From assembly GCA_029850515.1 (NCBI GenBank), contig JARCRW010000024.1, positions 1-55,323 on the forward strand: 55,323 bases of DNA. The letters are read 5' to 3'. Both the position numbers and the translations under genes were made by a program. Below the pieces are notes generated by a model that was not told the origin of the DNA, made no database searches, and was given only the letters and a program-made list of their open reading frames with translations. Position 1 is the stretch's first letter. The number at the start of each line of letters is the position of its first letter. This document shows, one piece after another, positions 1 through 7,665 of the stretch. The stretch comes from Nitrosotalea sp. GTDB taxonomy: Archaea > Thermoproteota > Nitrososphaeria > Nitrososphaerales > Nitrosopumilaceae.

Positions 1-287
1 GACTTTATGGAATTTTTTAATTCGTTAGATAAAACAAGTGACAGATACAAAGAGATCAATGAGGCACTGGATCTACTCAAGAAAAACTAGCCAAAGGGGA
101 TAAAATTCCGAGAAACCTGTGGCCTAAAAAATACTCCAAAGAATACAAAATTCACACATTGTTTCGTTTCAAGCTAAGATCAGGATGGAGGCTTGTGTAT
201 ACAGTATATGGTACAAAACAGGAGAAAGTCTGTACTATTTTGGAAGCGTTTGACCACAAAGAATACGAAAAGAGATTTGGCTACTAG
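1..287 (+). pseudogene. RelE/ParE-type toxin remnant, frameshifted and 5'-cut by the window edge
   Basis: Two reading frames together encode one RelE/ParE-like mRNA-interferase fold. The upstream frame (from base 1, ending in TAG at 88-90) gives EFFNSLDKTSDRYKEINEAL; the downstream frame, open from base 63 to the TAG at 285-287, gives RNLWPKKY, then RFKLRSGWRLVYTVYG and finally CTILEAFDHKEYEKRFGY, the typical C-terminal half of the family. One missing base between about 63 and 87 (in or near an A-rich run) would explain the break. The 5' end lies outside the window. No start codon is available in the downstream frame. It may be a genuine pseudogene or an assembly error; a partner antitoxin would lie upstream, out of view. 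Confidence 0.7.
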
Positions 288-288
288 A

Positions 289-594
289 TTATCTTAATAC
301 GGTGGACTCTCTACGAAGCTTCTTTAGTTTTAGATTGTCTGCAAATATCCAAAGAATGGCACCTCTCTTATCATACATTATCTTGTTTGACTTTTCCAGG
401 TAGTCCAAGATTGTAGTAAATGTCTTGTACTGAACCTGCTTTGGAAGGGATCTCCATAATCTGTTTTTAGAGCTAAACTCCTTTTTGTCAGAAATCATTC
501 CTTCTACCATCTCGATAGTATCAAGACGTGGCATGTGTGATATGGTTCTGGAACTTTGTTTTCCAGATTTCTTCTGCAAGGTGACTTTGCTCAT
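289..594 (-). CDS. small winged-helix-like hypothetical protein
   Basis: A 101-residue basic protein starting at ATG 594 and ending one base after the toxin remnant, convergent with it. The N-terminal 30 residues are rich in Lys/Ser; residues about 45-90 (SLPKQVQYKTFTTILDYLEK, then a basic turn and AILWIF) look like a winged-helix: helix, helix, beta wing. This arrangement is common in archaeal DNA-binding proteins. No function is recognised. The neighbour suggests it could regulate or accompany the toxin locus, but that is inference only. Confidence 0.6.
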   Translation of the reverse strand: MSKVTLQKKSGKQSSRTISHMPRLDTIEMVEGMISDKKEFSSKNRLWRSLPKQVQYKTFTTILDYLEKSNKIMYDKRGAILWIFADNLKLKKLRRESTVLR

Positions 595-659
595 TTCCTA
601 CCTACAGATAGGACGTAATTGTATATATACATACATGCATAATACAAATTTATACCAAT

Positions 660-752
660 ATGAATCGAGATGAATCCAAATTTATAGAAGAGTTCATGAA
701 AGAAAATGAACCAATATTAGAGGATCTTGGTAAAGAGATCAAAGATTTTTAG
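660..752 (+). CDS. possible 30-residue acidic microprotein
   Basis: An ATG-initiated frame encoding 30 residues, strongly acidic and helical in character (begins MNRDESKFIEEFMKEN). A TATA-like run (tgtatatata, 620-629) lies about 35 nt upstream. The composition resembles short antitoxin fragments, and a toxin remnant lies nearby, but the frame is short enough to be chance. Confidence 0.3.
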   Translation: MNRDESKFIEEFMKENEPILEDLGKEIKDF

Positions 753-1011
753 TTATAATCAAAAGATAGACCAAAAATTAAAATTATAATAATATTTGTC
801 CTACATGCATAACATTTGATTATCATGCGATTCTGAGATAACCATTTTAATAGTAAACAAAAAGGTTCTTAGCTTCAAGTAAATGTTCTAAATCTGATTG
901 TGCTTAATAAAAAAATGAAAATTTCTGTTCATGACTATTGAATCACCTCTGAAAGTTAACAGGTCATCTGCCCAAAAGATTGAATTTACGGATACATGGT
1001 AAAAGCTGTAG

Positions 1012-1614
1012 ATGTCAAATAACCCGTCCGATAGATTTCCAGATTGGAACAACCTTTACAAACAAGATGTAAAGAAAATGCCATGGTACAACGAAAGGCT
1101 TGATGCAGATTTAGAAAACCAATTAAATCTACGGAATATTACCAAGGGAAGATTTCTTGATCTGGGTACCGGTCCGGGAACACAGGCAATCCAGCTTGCA
1201 AAAATTGGATTTGAAGTCACAGGAACAGATTTGTCAGAAAACGCCATACTGAAGGCAAGAGAACTTGATAACTCGATCAAATTCATTGCAGATGACATAC
1301 TGCATTCTAAACTAAAAAGTACTTTTGATTATATCTTAGATAGAGGCTGTTTTCACGTATTGCCACCTGATAAAAGGAGTAGATATACAAAAAAGATCCA
1401 CGAAATACTTGATGATTCTGGCTTGTTCTTTCTCAAGTGTTTTAGCATAAAAGAAAAGAACCTCACTTATGGTCCTTACAGATTTTCTGAAGATGAAATA
1501 AGATATATCTTTAGCAAATATTTTGTAATTGAAAGTATAACTGATGTTGTGTACCAGGGTACGCTTGATCCGCTCCCAAAAGCGTTGTTTTCAGTAATGA
1601 GAAAGAAGATTTAA
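1012..1614 (+). CDS. class I SAM-dependent methyltransferase
   Basis: A 200-residue protein of the Rossmann-fold methyltransferase superfamily (Methyltransf_25/TehB-like size). Motif I is visible as FLDLGTGPGTQAIQLAKIGF (about residues 48-67), followed by the acidic strand-2 end VTGTDLS that would contact the SAM ribose, and a motif-IV-like region DYILDRGCFHVLPP. The C-terminal half has the expected beta-strand pattern but gives no hint of substrate. Start is ATG 1012. It stands alone, with gaps of about 260 and 350 nt on either side. Substrate (small molecule, protein or RNA) cannot be assigned. Confidence 0.85.
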   Translation: MSNNPSDRFPDWNNLYKQDVKKMPWYNERLDADLENQLNLRNITKGRFLDLGTGPGTQAIQLAKIGFEVTGTDLSENAILKARELDNSIKFIADDILHSKLKSTFDYILDRGCFHVLPPDKRSRYTKKIHEILDDSGLFFLKCFSIKEKNLTYGPYRFSEDEIRYIFSKYFVIESITDVVYQGTLDPLPKALFSVMRKKI

Positions 1615-1728
1615 TCGTCTAAAACTAACTCCATCAAAAAACTACAATGATTTGAAATTGAAATTATTCAAATAGATTAAAACATAGAATATATTTTCTA
1701 TACAAGTGGGTCCAAAATAACGACCAAG

Positions 1729-1857
1729 ATGGTTACCGAGTCCCCCGAGCCAGCACTGAAATTTATTGTAGAAAATCCCTGGAAAGTAAAAAAGAGATAC
1801 AACCAATTTTTTTTAAATCATAGATATCCAACAAATCTCAAGTGTGAGAACAATTGA
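1729..1857 (+). CDS. possible 42-residue microprotein in a gene-poor stretch
   Basis: Within the 353-nt gap between the methyltransferase and the DUF504 gene the only notable frame starts at ATG 1729 and encodes 42 residues beginning MVTESPEPALKFIVENPWKV. The first half looks protein-like (charged, Pro/Trp containing), the second half less so. It may be a decayed or very small gene; the rest of the gap holds nothing I recognise. Confidence 0.25.
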   Translation: MVTESPEPALKFIVENPWKVKKRYNQFFLNHRYPTNLKCENN

Positions 1858-1967
1858 TACCTCAAAAAACTAGTCATAAAATCATGATACGCAGTATATA
1901 AAAAACACGAGGTTAACATCCATCATAATAACTGCCATCTAAAATAGTTCAATCCCGTAAAACAAGT

Positions 1968-2192
1968 GTGGTAAGAAAAGGCATAGTTGCCGAGATTTTC
2001 AGCAAGGCCATGTACAGTGACAAGCCTCAATCACATATTGTTGGATATATTGATCGTGGTAAAACAAAAGAGACAACACTTGAAGAATTTTTAAAACTGT
2101 CTGAAAACTTTGAACTAATCCCTGCAACAAGAATTGCATATATCAAAAAAGAAAACAACATTCTGTATTCAAAAATATACAAGATCTCATAA
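1968..2192 (+). CDS. DUF504 / MJ1316-family protein (UPF0248)
   Basis: A 74-residue protein whose whole length matches the small archaeal DUF504 family: N-terminal VRKGIVAEIFSKAMYSDK, a central VGYIDRGKTKE, then PATRIAYIKKENNILYSK. The family (MJ1316 RNA cyclic group end recognition domain) is thought to bind RNA ends and is sometimes fused to nucleic-acid enzymes; a role in RNA repair or recognition is known only by prediction. Start is GTG 1968 inside aagtgtggta, chosen because the family begins with hydrophobic-R-K-G. It is followed 52 nt later by the VTT membrane protein. Confidence 0.7.
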   Translation: MVRKGIVAEIFSKAMYSDKPQSHIVGYIDRGKTKETTLEEFLKLSENFELIPATRIAYIKKENNILYSKIYKIS

Positions 2193-2244
2193 TCATTTTA
2201 AAAAATCAGGTAGTGCTATTAGTGGGTAGATTTTGTTCTAATTT

Positions 2245-2733
2245 GTGCTAATTGATTTTTTAAAGCCCATACTTGAGAATCCGTTTTTTGTAAAATATGG
2301 ATTAACGGGCCTTTTTCTCAACGCAGTATTTGCCTCAGTAGTACCATTCCCAATCGTAGTCACATCAACTGCTTTGCTTTTGGATGGTCAGAGTGAAGTA
2401 ATGGTGTTTATTGTAATGTCAACTGGCTCCGTAATAGGTGGAATCTTGACATATTACATTGGATATGATGGTGGTAAGGTCTACAAGATTTTGAAAAGGA
2501 CCCATAGAGAAGAGCACCAACAAAAAAGCTTTGTATGGCTAAGCAAGTACGGATGGAGTATAATCTTAGCTCTGAGTTTGGTTCCAATACTGACAGAAAT
2601 TGTGACAGTGATTGCGGGAGTAAAAAAATACAGCTTCAAAAAATTTTTCATATCCATGAGTATTGCAAGAGTAGCTAGTGCGTTTGCCATGGTTTATTTT
2701 GGCAACATGTTTCTGCAATACATCAAGGCATAA
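2245..2733 (+). CDS. VTT/DedA-family (SNARE-associated) membrane protein
   Basis: A 162-residue integral membrane protein of the VTT/DedA/YqaA group, members of which act as phospholipid scramblases or flippases and in membrane homeostasis. Visible features: a first hydrophobic segment with the re-entrant Pro-rich turn FASVVPFPIVV, a second segment with GSVIGGILTYYIGYDGG (the family's G-x3-G-x3-Y-x-G pattern), a cytoplasmic basic loop, and a C-terminal pair of hydrophobic segments around SLVPILTEIVTVIAGVKK. Start is GTG 2245. It reads into the DRG GTPase 61 nt downstream, so the two may be co-transcribed. Confidence 0.8.
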   Translation: MLIDFLKPILENPFFVKYGLTGLFLNAVFASVVPFPIVVTSTALLLDGQSEVMVFIVMSTGSVIGGILTYYIGYDGGKVYKILKRTHREEHQQKSFVWLSKYGWSIILALSLVPILTEIVTVIAGVKKYSFKKFFISMSIARVASAFAMVYFGNMFLQYIKA

Positions 2734-2794
2734 AAAATCACGTGTAAACACCAGTAGTAAGATTTTATTCAGCAGAATAGTATCAATTCTGAAG

Positions 2795-3895
2795 ATGGGA
2801 ATTCCAGAAAAAATCCAAGCCATCAAGGATGAGATGTCAAAGACGCAGATAAACAAGGCAACGGAACATCATGTAGGTCTTCTCAAGGCAAAGCTTGCCA
2901 AGCTTAAAAGAGAGCAAGAGGATGTAAAATCAAGATCAAGTGGAAGCTCAGCAGGCTTTGATGTTAAAAGGACAGGTGATGCGACAGTTGTATTCATCGG
3001 ATTACCAAGCGTTGGAAAATCTACACTGCTCAATAGATTGACTGGTGCAAAATCAGCGGTTGGTGCATTCCAGTTTACAACAACAACAGTAGTTCCTGGA
3101 ATGATGGAACATAGAGGTGCCAAGATTCAGATTTTAGATTTGCCTGGAATCATCAAGGGTGCATCAACTGGCAAGGGCCTTGGAAAAAGAGTTTTAGCAG
3201 TTGCAAAAAGTGCGGATCTTGTATTGATAATTCTGGACGTGTTTCAACCATATCATGAAGATGTCATAAGGACAGAGCTTGGAAATATCGGGATTAGACT
3301 TGACCAAAAGCCCCCAGATATCGTAATTGAAAAGACCGGAGATGGTGGAATCTCAGTCAGTCAGCAGGTTCCACTTACAAAGATGTCAATTAGCTTGCTG
3401 AAGGACATACTTCGACTGTACGGCATGAATAATGGTAGAGTCTTGATTCGAGAGGACGTTGATGCTGACCAGATAACAGACTTTATTTCAGGCAACAAGT
3501 TTTACGTCCAATCCCTCACAATAATGAACAAGATTGATCTTGTAAACCAGGGTTTCGTAAATGAATTACAGGAAAAATCAAAGTCAAAATTTGTTCCAAT
3601 CTCTGCAGACTCGGACATCAACATAACTGCACTTAAGGACACAATATTTGAAAAACTAGACTTTATTCGAATTTATATGAGACCGAAAGGCGGCGAGACC
3701 GATTACAAGGAACCGTTGATAACAAGAAACAATTCCACAGTACTGGATATATGCAACAAGCTTCATCGTGACCTCAAAAAAGATTTCAGATACGCACTTG
3801 TGTGGGGCAAGAGTGTAAAGTTTGGTGGGCAGCGAGTTGGCATAAATCATGTTCTACAAGATGAAGATGTACTCACAATAATCAAAGCAAAATAG
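2795..3895 (+). CDS. DRG-family (Obg/HflX superfamily) GTPase with TGS domain
   Basis: A 366-residue translational GTPase of the archaeal/eukaryotic DRG family, which binds RNA or ribosomes. An N-terminal helical region with KAKLAKLKREQED precedes the G domain: Walker A GLPSVGKST, switch I FTTTTVVPG, G3 DLPGII, G4 as NKID (in MNKIDLV) and a G5-like PISAD. The C-terminus has a TGS-type fold (VWGKSVKFGGQRVGINHVL). The frame is open further upstream to 2678 but overlaps the preceding membrane gene; ATG 2795 (MGIPEKIQAIKDEM) matches the family's N-terminus and gives the usual length. Confidence 0.93.
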   Translation: MGIPEKIQAIKDEMSKTQINKATEHHVGLLKAKLAKLKREQEDVKSRSSGSSAGFDVKRTGDATVVFIGLPSVGKSTLLNRLTGAKSAVGAFQFTTTTVVPGMMEHRGAKIQILDLPGIIKGASTGKGLGKRVLAVAKSADLVLIILDVFQPYHEDVIRTELGNIGIRLDQKPPDIVIEKTGDGGISVSQQVPLTKMSISLLKDILRLYGMNNGRVLIREDVDADQITDFISGNKFYVQSLTIMNKIDLVNQGFVNELQEKSKSKFVPISADSDINITALKDTIFEKLDFIRIYMRPKGGETDYKEPLITRNNSTVLDICNKLHRDLKKDFRYALVWGKSVKFGGQRVGINHVLQDEDVLTIIKAK

Positions 3896-3931
3896 CAAAA
3901 ACTCTTTTGTGCCAAAAACATTTTTAGCATC

Positions 3932-4105
3932 ATGGAAGAAAACGAATACAGATGGTGTAAGAAATGTTTTTCAAAAACAAAACAAGAAATTATTTTCATG
4001 CCGAACATGGCAACATACAAGAGAAGAAGACAGTACAGATGCACAGAGTGCGGACAGACATCATGGTTACAGGGAAGAAGACCATCTGCAGAATCAGTTT
4101 ACTAA
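3932..4105 (+). CDS. zinc-ribbon microprotein, 57 residues
   Basis: ATG 3932 to TAA 4103-4105 encodes a 57-residue protein with two CxxC knuckles: RWCKKCFSKTK near residue 9 and YRCTECGQTSWLQGRR near residue 37, separated by a basic stretch (TYKRRRQ). This is a classic small zinc ribbon and suggests nucleic-acid or protein binding. It follows the DRG gene by 36 nt in the same direction and precedes the basic repetitive protein, so the three may share a transcript. A 243-nt overlapping frame in another phase is a shadow. Zinc-ligand spacing is seen; function is not known. Confidence 0.75.
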   Translation: MEENEYRWCKKCFSKTKQEIIFMPNMATYKRRRQYRCTECGQTSWLQGRRPSAESVY

Positions 4106-4220
4106 ATTTTTGATCAAAAAATTAGTTTTTTATGAAAAAAATTGTGTCTAATTACTCATCATTTAGTGTAACTTTCTTAAGCGCTACAATAGAAAAACTA
4201 GTAAATTCAACAATTGTGCA

Positions 4221-4379
4221 ATGGCAAAACGATCAACACGAGCTGTTAAAAAAAGATCAGCTCCAAAGAGAAGATCAGCTGCAAAGCGATCCGCTCCAAA
4301 GAGAAGATCTGCTCCTAAGCGAAGTGCTCCAAAGAGAAGATCAGCTGCAAAGAGAACAGCATCAAAAAGACGAAGATAA
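4221..4379 (+). CDS. Lys/Arg/Ala-rich repetitive protein, histone H1-tail-like
   Basis: A 52-residue protein starting at ATG 4221 and composed almost only of Lys, Arg, Ser, Ala and Pro, built from repeated units such as KRRSAPKR and KRRSAAKR (about four copies of a 9-11 residue unit). There are no acidic residues. The composition is that of eukaryotic linker-histone tails and bacterial H1-like proteins, which bind and compact DNA or RNA by charge. TATA-like DNA (ttaagcgctac) lies about 50 nt upstream. Role as a chromatin or RNA-binding protein is inferred from composition only. It is shorter than most H1-like proteins. Confidence 0.7.
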   Translation: MAKRSTRAVKKRSAPKRRSAAKRSAPKRRSAPKRSAPKRRSAAKRTASKRRR

Positions 4380-4426
4380 AATTTTAAACAGATTATCGCT
4401 TCTAGTAGGCGATAATTTGTAATATT

Positions 4427-4711
4427 TTAGCTAAACATTTGACTTGGTGGAGATGGCGATTTGCTTTTTACTGCATCAGGTTCTACGAAAAATTTTCTTT
4501 CATTAGGAATTATTGATAGCTTCAGTGATGCATTGACTGCATAGTGTGGCGTGCCATCAGGATTTTTGTAGTTTGTTGCAATCCCAACTCTGTCAAGATC
4601 AACTTTTACCTTGACCATCGTTCCATCTTCAAGCTTGAAAATAACATGTTCTTCTCCCACTCGTTGATGATCTAACATCTTGAATTCTATTTTTTCTTTT
4701 GATGTGCTCAT
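4427..4711 (-). CDS. conserved hypothetical protein, 94 residues
   Basis: Starts at ATG 4711 and encodes a soluble, beta-rich 94-residue protein (EHVIFKLEDGTMVKVKVDLD in the middle) ending in a Ser/Pro-rich tail (KSKSPSPPSQMFS). No family is recognised. It lies 33 nt downstream of the collagen-like gene on the same strand, so the two are probably one transcription unit, and it ends 47 nt from the convergent basic repetitive gene. Confidence 0.7.
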   Translation of the reverse strand: MSTSKEKIEFKMLDHQRVGEEHVIFKLEDGTMVKVKVDLDRVGIATNYKNPDGTPHYAVNASLKLSIIPNERKFFVEPDAVKSKSPSPPSQMFS

Positions 4712-4744
4712 ATCATTTGAAAACAGATCTGAGTTATTTGAATA

Positions 4745-6376
4745 TTAGTAAAGAAAGCTCATTAGTTTTATTTGCTGTTCTGTCGTCAACACATTTTTCG
4801 AAGATAGAATCTCAAGCAATTGAGTTATCAGAGCACGCTCTTGCTCTGAGAATCCAGTTGGACCCTTGTCACCTGGCTGTCCTGGAGGACCTCTTGGACC
4901 CTGTTCTCCTGGAATTCCTTGTTGTCCCTGCGTACCTTGTGGGCCCTTGTCACCAATAGGACCTTGCTGACCTGTCAAACCCTTGTCTCCTTGTGGACCC
5001 TGTACACCCTGTGTACCCTTGTCACCCGGCGGTCCCTGTGGACCTTGTGGACCTGGAGGACCTGGAACTCCTTGAATCCCTGGTGGACCCTTGTCACCTG
5101 GAACACCCTGTGGACCAGTCGTGCCTTTTTCACCTTGTGGACCTTGGATTCCTTGTGGACCTGGAGGACCTGGAGGACCAGACGTGCCACGTGGGCCTTG
5201 ATCACCAGTTGCACCTGGCAACCCTCGTGGTCCCTTGTCACCTTGTGGACCTGGGATTCCAGTAAGACCTTTTTCTCCAGCAGGACCTTGTGGTCCCTGT
5301 GGACCTTTTTCTCCAGCAGGACCTTGAGGACCAGTTAGACCCTTATCACCTTGTGGACCTTGAGGACCGGACAATCCTTTATCACCTGGTACACCCACTG
5401 GGCCTTTTGGACCCTGTTCACCAGGTGGACCAATAATTCCCTTATCACCAGTAGGACCGGGTGGACCAGTAGGACCTTTTTCTCCAAGTGGGCCAATCTC
5501 TCCGGTGAGTCCCTTGTCACCCTTGTCGCCTTTGTCACCTTTGTCACCACGTTCTCCTTTTTCTCCCTCATCACCACGGGGACCCTTATCACCTTGTGGA
5601 CCCTTGTCACCAGTAATTCCTTTATCACCAATTGGACCCTTGTCGCCCCTGTCACCTTTGTCACCTGGTGTACCTTGCGGGCCTTTATCACCATGTGGAC
5701 CCGGTGGTCCCGGAGGACCCTTGTCACCAGTAATTCCTTTATCACCAATTGGACCCTTGTCTCCCCTGTCACCTTTGTCACCTGACGATCCAGAAGGGCC
5801 CTTGTCACCTTTTTCTCCAGCAGGACCTGGTGGGCCTTTATCACCTTGTATGCCCATAGGACCTGGAGGACCGGACACACCTGGTTGACCCATCGGGCCT
5901 GGTTGACCCATTGGACCGGCAGGACCCATAGGACCAGATGGACCGCGGTAACCTCTTTCGCTTGTAAAATGTTCCATGGTTTGTTTTGGTCTTGTATCAG
6001 AATCTGATTTTGTATATCGAGTGATTACTTCTGGCTCCGAGGTTGGTTCGACATAGTCAGAGCCTGTTCGTGGAACATCAACTGGAAAACTGGTGTAAGC
6101 TGATGAAAACTGGTCGATTACAACAACCCAGACTAGCCCTCTCTGAAATACAGATGGAGGTAACGGGTTTTTTACAGAGCCTAAAACTTGGGAAAATTTT
6201 TTGTCTTTAACCCTAAGATGAAAGTTATCTTTCCACAAAGCATGAAAACTTCGCTTCTTGATATCATCAGCAGACGGGGAAGCATCACAGAGTGCAATCT
6301 GTACCTCAAAGACACCAGACGGGATCTTAAAAGGAGATTCGCCTGTGACCTCTATAGTGTTATCTTTTGATGACAT
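4745..6376 (-). CDS. collagen-like protein with about 122 Gly-X-Y triplets
   Basis: A 543-residue protein from ATG 6376. Residues 1-141 form a non-collagenous N-terminal domain without a recognisable signal peptide or family; residues about 142-508 are Gly at every third position without a visible interruption, very rich in GDKG, GPQG and GPPG triplets; residues 509-543 are a C-terminal helical segment ([14 protein letters not shown]) with heptad-like leucines that could nucleate trimers. Collagen triple helices are known in bacteria and viruses as stalks or surface fibres. Charged K-G-D/E-type triplets stabilise helices lacking hydroxyproline. The absence of a signal peptide leaves the location uncertain. 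Large opposite-strand open frames here are artefacts of the repeat. Confidence 0.92.
   Translation of the reverse strand: MSSKDNTIEVTGESPFKIPSGVFEVQIALCDASPSADDIKKRSFHALWKDNFHLRVKDKKFSQVLGSVKNPLPPSVFQRGLVWVVVIDQFSSAYTSFPVDVPRTGSDYVEPTSEPEVITRYTKSDSDTRPKQTMEHFTSERGYRGPSGPMGPAGPMGQPGPMGQPGVSGPPGPMGIQGDKGPPGPAGEKGDKGPSGSSGDKGDRGDKGPIGDKGITGDKGPPGPPGPHGDKGPQGTPGDKGDRGDKGPIGDKGITGDKGPQGDKGPRGDEGEKGERGDKGDKGDKGDKGLTGEIGPLGEKGPTGPPGPTGDKGIIGPPGEQGPKGPVGVPGDKGLSGPQGPQGDKGLTGPQGPAGEKGPQGPQGPAGEKGLTGIPGPQGDKGPRGLPGATGDQGPRGTSGPPGPPGPQGIQGPQGEKGTTGPQGVPGDKGPPGIQGVPGPPGPQGPQGPPGDKGTQGVQGPQGDKGLTGQQGPIGDKGPQGTQGQQGIPGEQGPRGPPGQPGDKGPTGFSEQERALITQLLEILSSKNVLTTEQQIKLMSFLY
5598..5784. repeat. 70-bp direct repeat pair inside the collagen gene
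   Basis: Bases 5598-5667 and 5715-5784 are identical except for one position (G at 5645, T at 5762), offset by 117 bp, exactly 13 Gly-X-Y triplets. They encode the duplicated peptide run containing [19 protein letters not shown]. The near identity contrasts with the more diverged repeats elsewhere in the gene and points to a recent in-frame duplication or gene conversion. Confidence 0.85.
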
Positions 6377-6533
6377 ATTCTACGTCTAATCCCTAAGTAT
6401 TTTTGTATTTTCAATATGATATAAAGCCCATTTGTGAATTTTTAGACACTTGGAAATCTGTTTTCTACCTTTCGTTGCTGCCTAATTTTCAAACTAATCT
6501 ATTTATCTACGGCTAATCCACATTTTGTTGACC

Positions 6534-7664
6534 GTGAAGAAACTATTTGGAGATAAAAAGGAAGAGCCTGTAACCAAGATAACAAAGTCAGAGGAATCTA
6601 CCAATACCAAACTGACAGATTCCAACTATAACAGAAACAAACTCTACAAAAAGGGAATTTCCCTGATGGCAGACGAGAGAATGGAGGATGCCGCAAGGGC
6701 CTTCGAGGATGCGTTACGAATCGACCCAACCCATATGGAATCTCTTCTGAAACTAGGATACACCCGTTTTCACATGAATGACCTGTCAAGCGCCATGGAG
6801 GCTTACAACAAAGTCCATGAAATCGACGTGACAAATGCGGAGGCGTGGAACTTGAAAGGCCTAATTTACTATAGACAGAAAAATTACGATAAAGCATTAG
6901 ACAGTGTAGAAAAGGCAATTGATTCCGATTCCAAGGATGGAATGTCGTGGTACAACAAGGCATGCTATCATTCTCTGTTAAATCACATACCAGAAGCAAT
7001 TGAGGCGCTAAAGCGTGCAATTGAGATAGATGTAAAAAATGCCAAAAAAGCAGTAAAGGACAAGGACTTTGAAAACATCAGGGCAGATGATGGATATAGA
7101 AGAATTGTGGAAGTTGTTGTACTGGAATCTGTAAGACAAGGATATCGCAAGGTCGGTCAGATTGTCTGGACCACAATGGTGGGTAAGCTGGAAGTAGAGG
7201 ATGCCGCAAGAAAACTAATTGAAAAGGGATTGCTCATAAAGACAGAGAAAAGTCTTGGACTTCAAAAAGTGGAAGAATATGAAATTGTGCCAGAACTTGC
7301 TGAAAAGATTGGTGTTGAGAGAAAGACTTTCTTTGGAACTACAAAAAAATCCCAACCAATTGTCATACAAAACCTCAAGGAGATAAACGAGGCAGTGCAT
7401 GCTGCCAAGACATCAATTGAGAAAGGCGATGTCAGTGAAATTATTTCAAAACTTGACGTGTTCATAGAACCATCAAAGAAAGGCAGTCAGATGATCGAAT
7501 ACTTTTTTGAGGAGCACCGAGACATCAGACTGTACAAGGTAAGGCTCACTGACAAGGGATCCGAATATCTCCAAGTAAACAAGCAGAAGATAATTGATTT
7601 GTTTGATAACATAGAAACAATGATAACCAAAAAACTTCGTACCGAAGCTGCCGGACAGTCCTGA
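6534..7664 (+). CDS. TPR-repeat protein with C-terminal winged-helix-like region
   Basis: About 376 residues. After a short charged N-terminus there are three to four tetratricopeptide repeats (for example AARAFEDALRIDPTHMESLL, AMEAYNKVHEIDVTNAEAWN, ALDSVEKAIDSDSKDGMSWY) covering roughly residues 45-165, a protein-interaction scaffold. The C-terminal half is alpha/beta and charged, with a winged-helix-like stretch around AARKLIEKGLLIKTEKSLGL. The frame is open from TTG 6525; I prefer GTG 6534 because it gives the sensible start MKKLFGDKKEE and sits about 28 nt after a TATA-like box (atttatct, 6501-6508), fitting a leaderless transcript. Partners are unknown. Confidence 0.85.
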   Translation: MKKLFGDKKEEPVTKITKSEESTNTKLTDSNYNRNKLYKKGISLMADERMEDAARAFEDALRIDPTHMESLLKLGYTRFHMNDLSSAMEAYNKVHEIDVTNAEAWNLKGLIYYRQKNYDKALDSVEKAIDSDSKDGMSWYNKACYHSLLNHIPEAIEALKRAIEIDVKNAKKAVKDKDFENIRADDGYRRIVEVVVLESVRQGYRKVGQIVWTTMVGKLEVEDAARKLIEKGLLIKTEKSLGLQKVEEYEIVPELAEKIGVERKTFFGTTKKSQPIVIQNLKEINEAVHAAKTSIEKGDVSEIISKLDVFIEPSKKGSQMIEYFFEEHRDIRLYKVRLTDKGSEYLQVNKQKIIDLFDNIETMITKKLRTEAAGQS

Positions 7665-7665
7665 T

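Noticed and set aside
2678-2794. N-terminal extension of the DRG GTPase frame
   Set aside because: It overlaps the VTT membrane gene in another frame and has no family similarity; ATG 2795 gives the normal N-terminus.
4919-5888. Several long open frames on both strands across the collagen gene (about 90-180 codons), rich in Trp-Thr-Leu or Ser-Pro repeats
   Set aside because: They are frame shadows of the Gly-X-Y repeat; the minus-strand collagen frame is full length and has start, unique end domains and sensible composition.
4745-6376. Regular short repeats that could suggest a CRISPR array
   Set aside because: The period is 9 nt codon triplet repetition without unique spacers; it codes for Gly-X-Y. 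No CRISPR array or cas gene was seen in the window.
6598-7020. 140-codon minus-strand frame across the TPR gene
   Set aside because: It is the antisense of well-formed TPR repeats and shows Cys/His/Pro-rich shadow composition.
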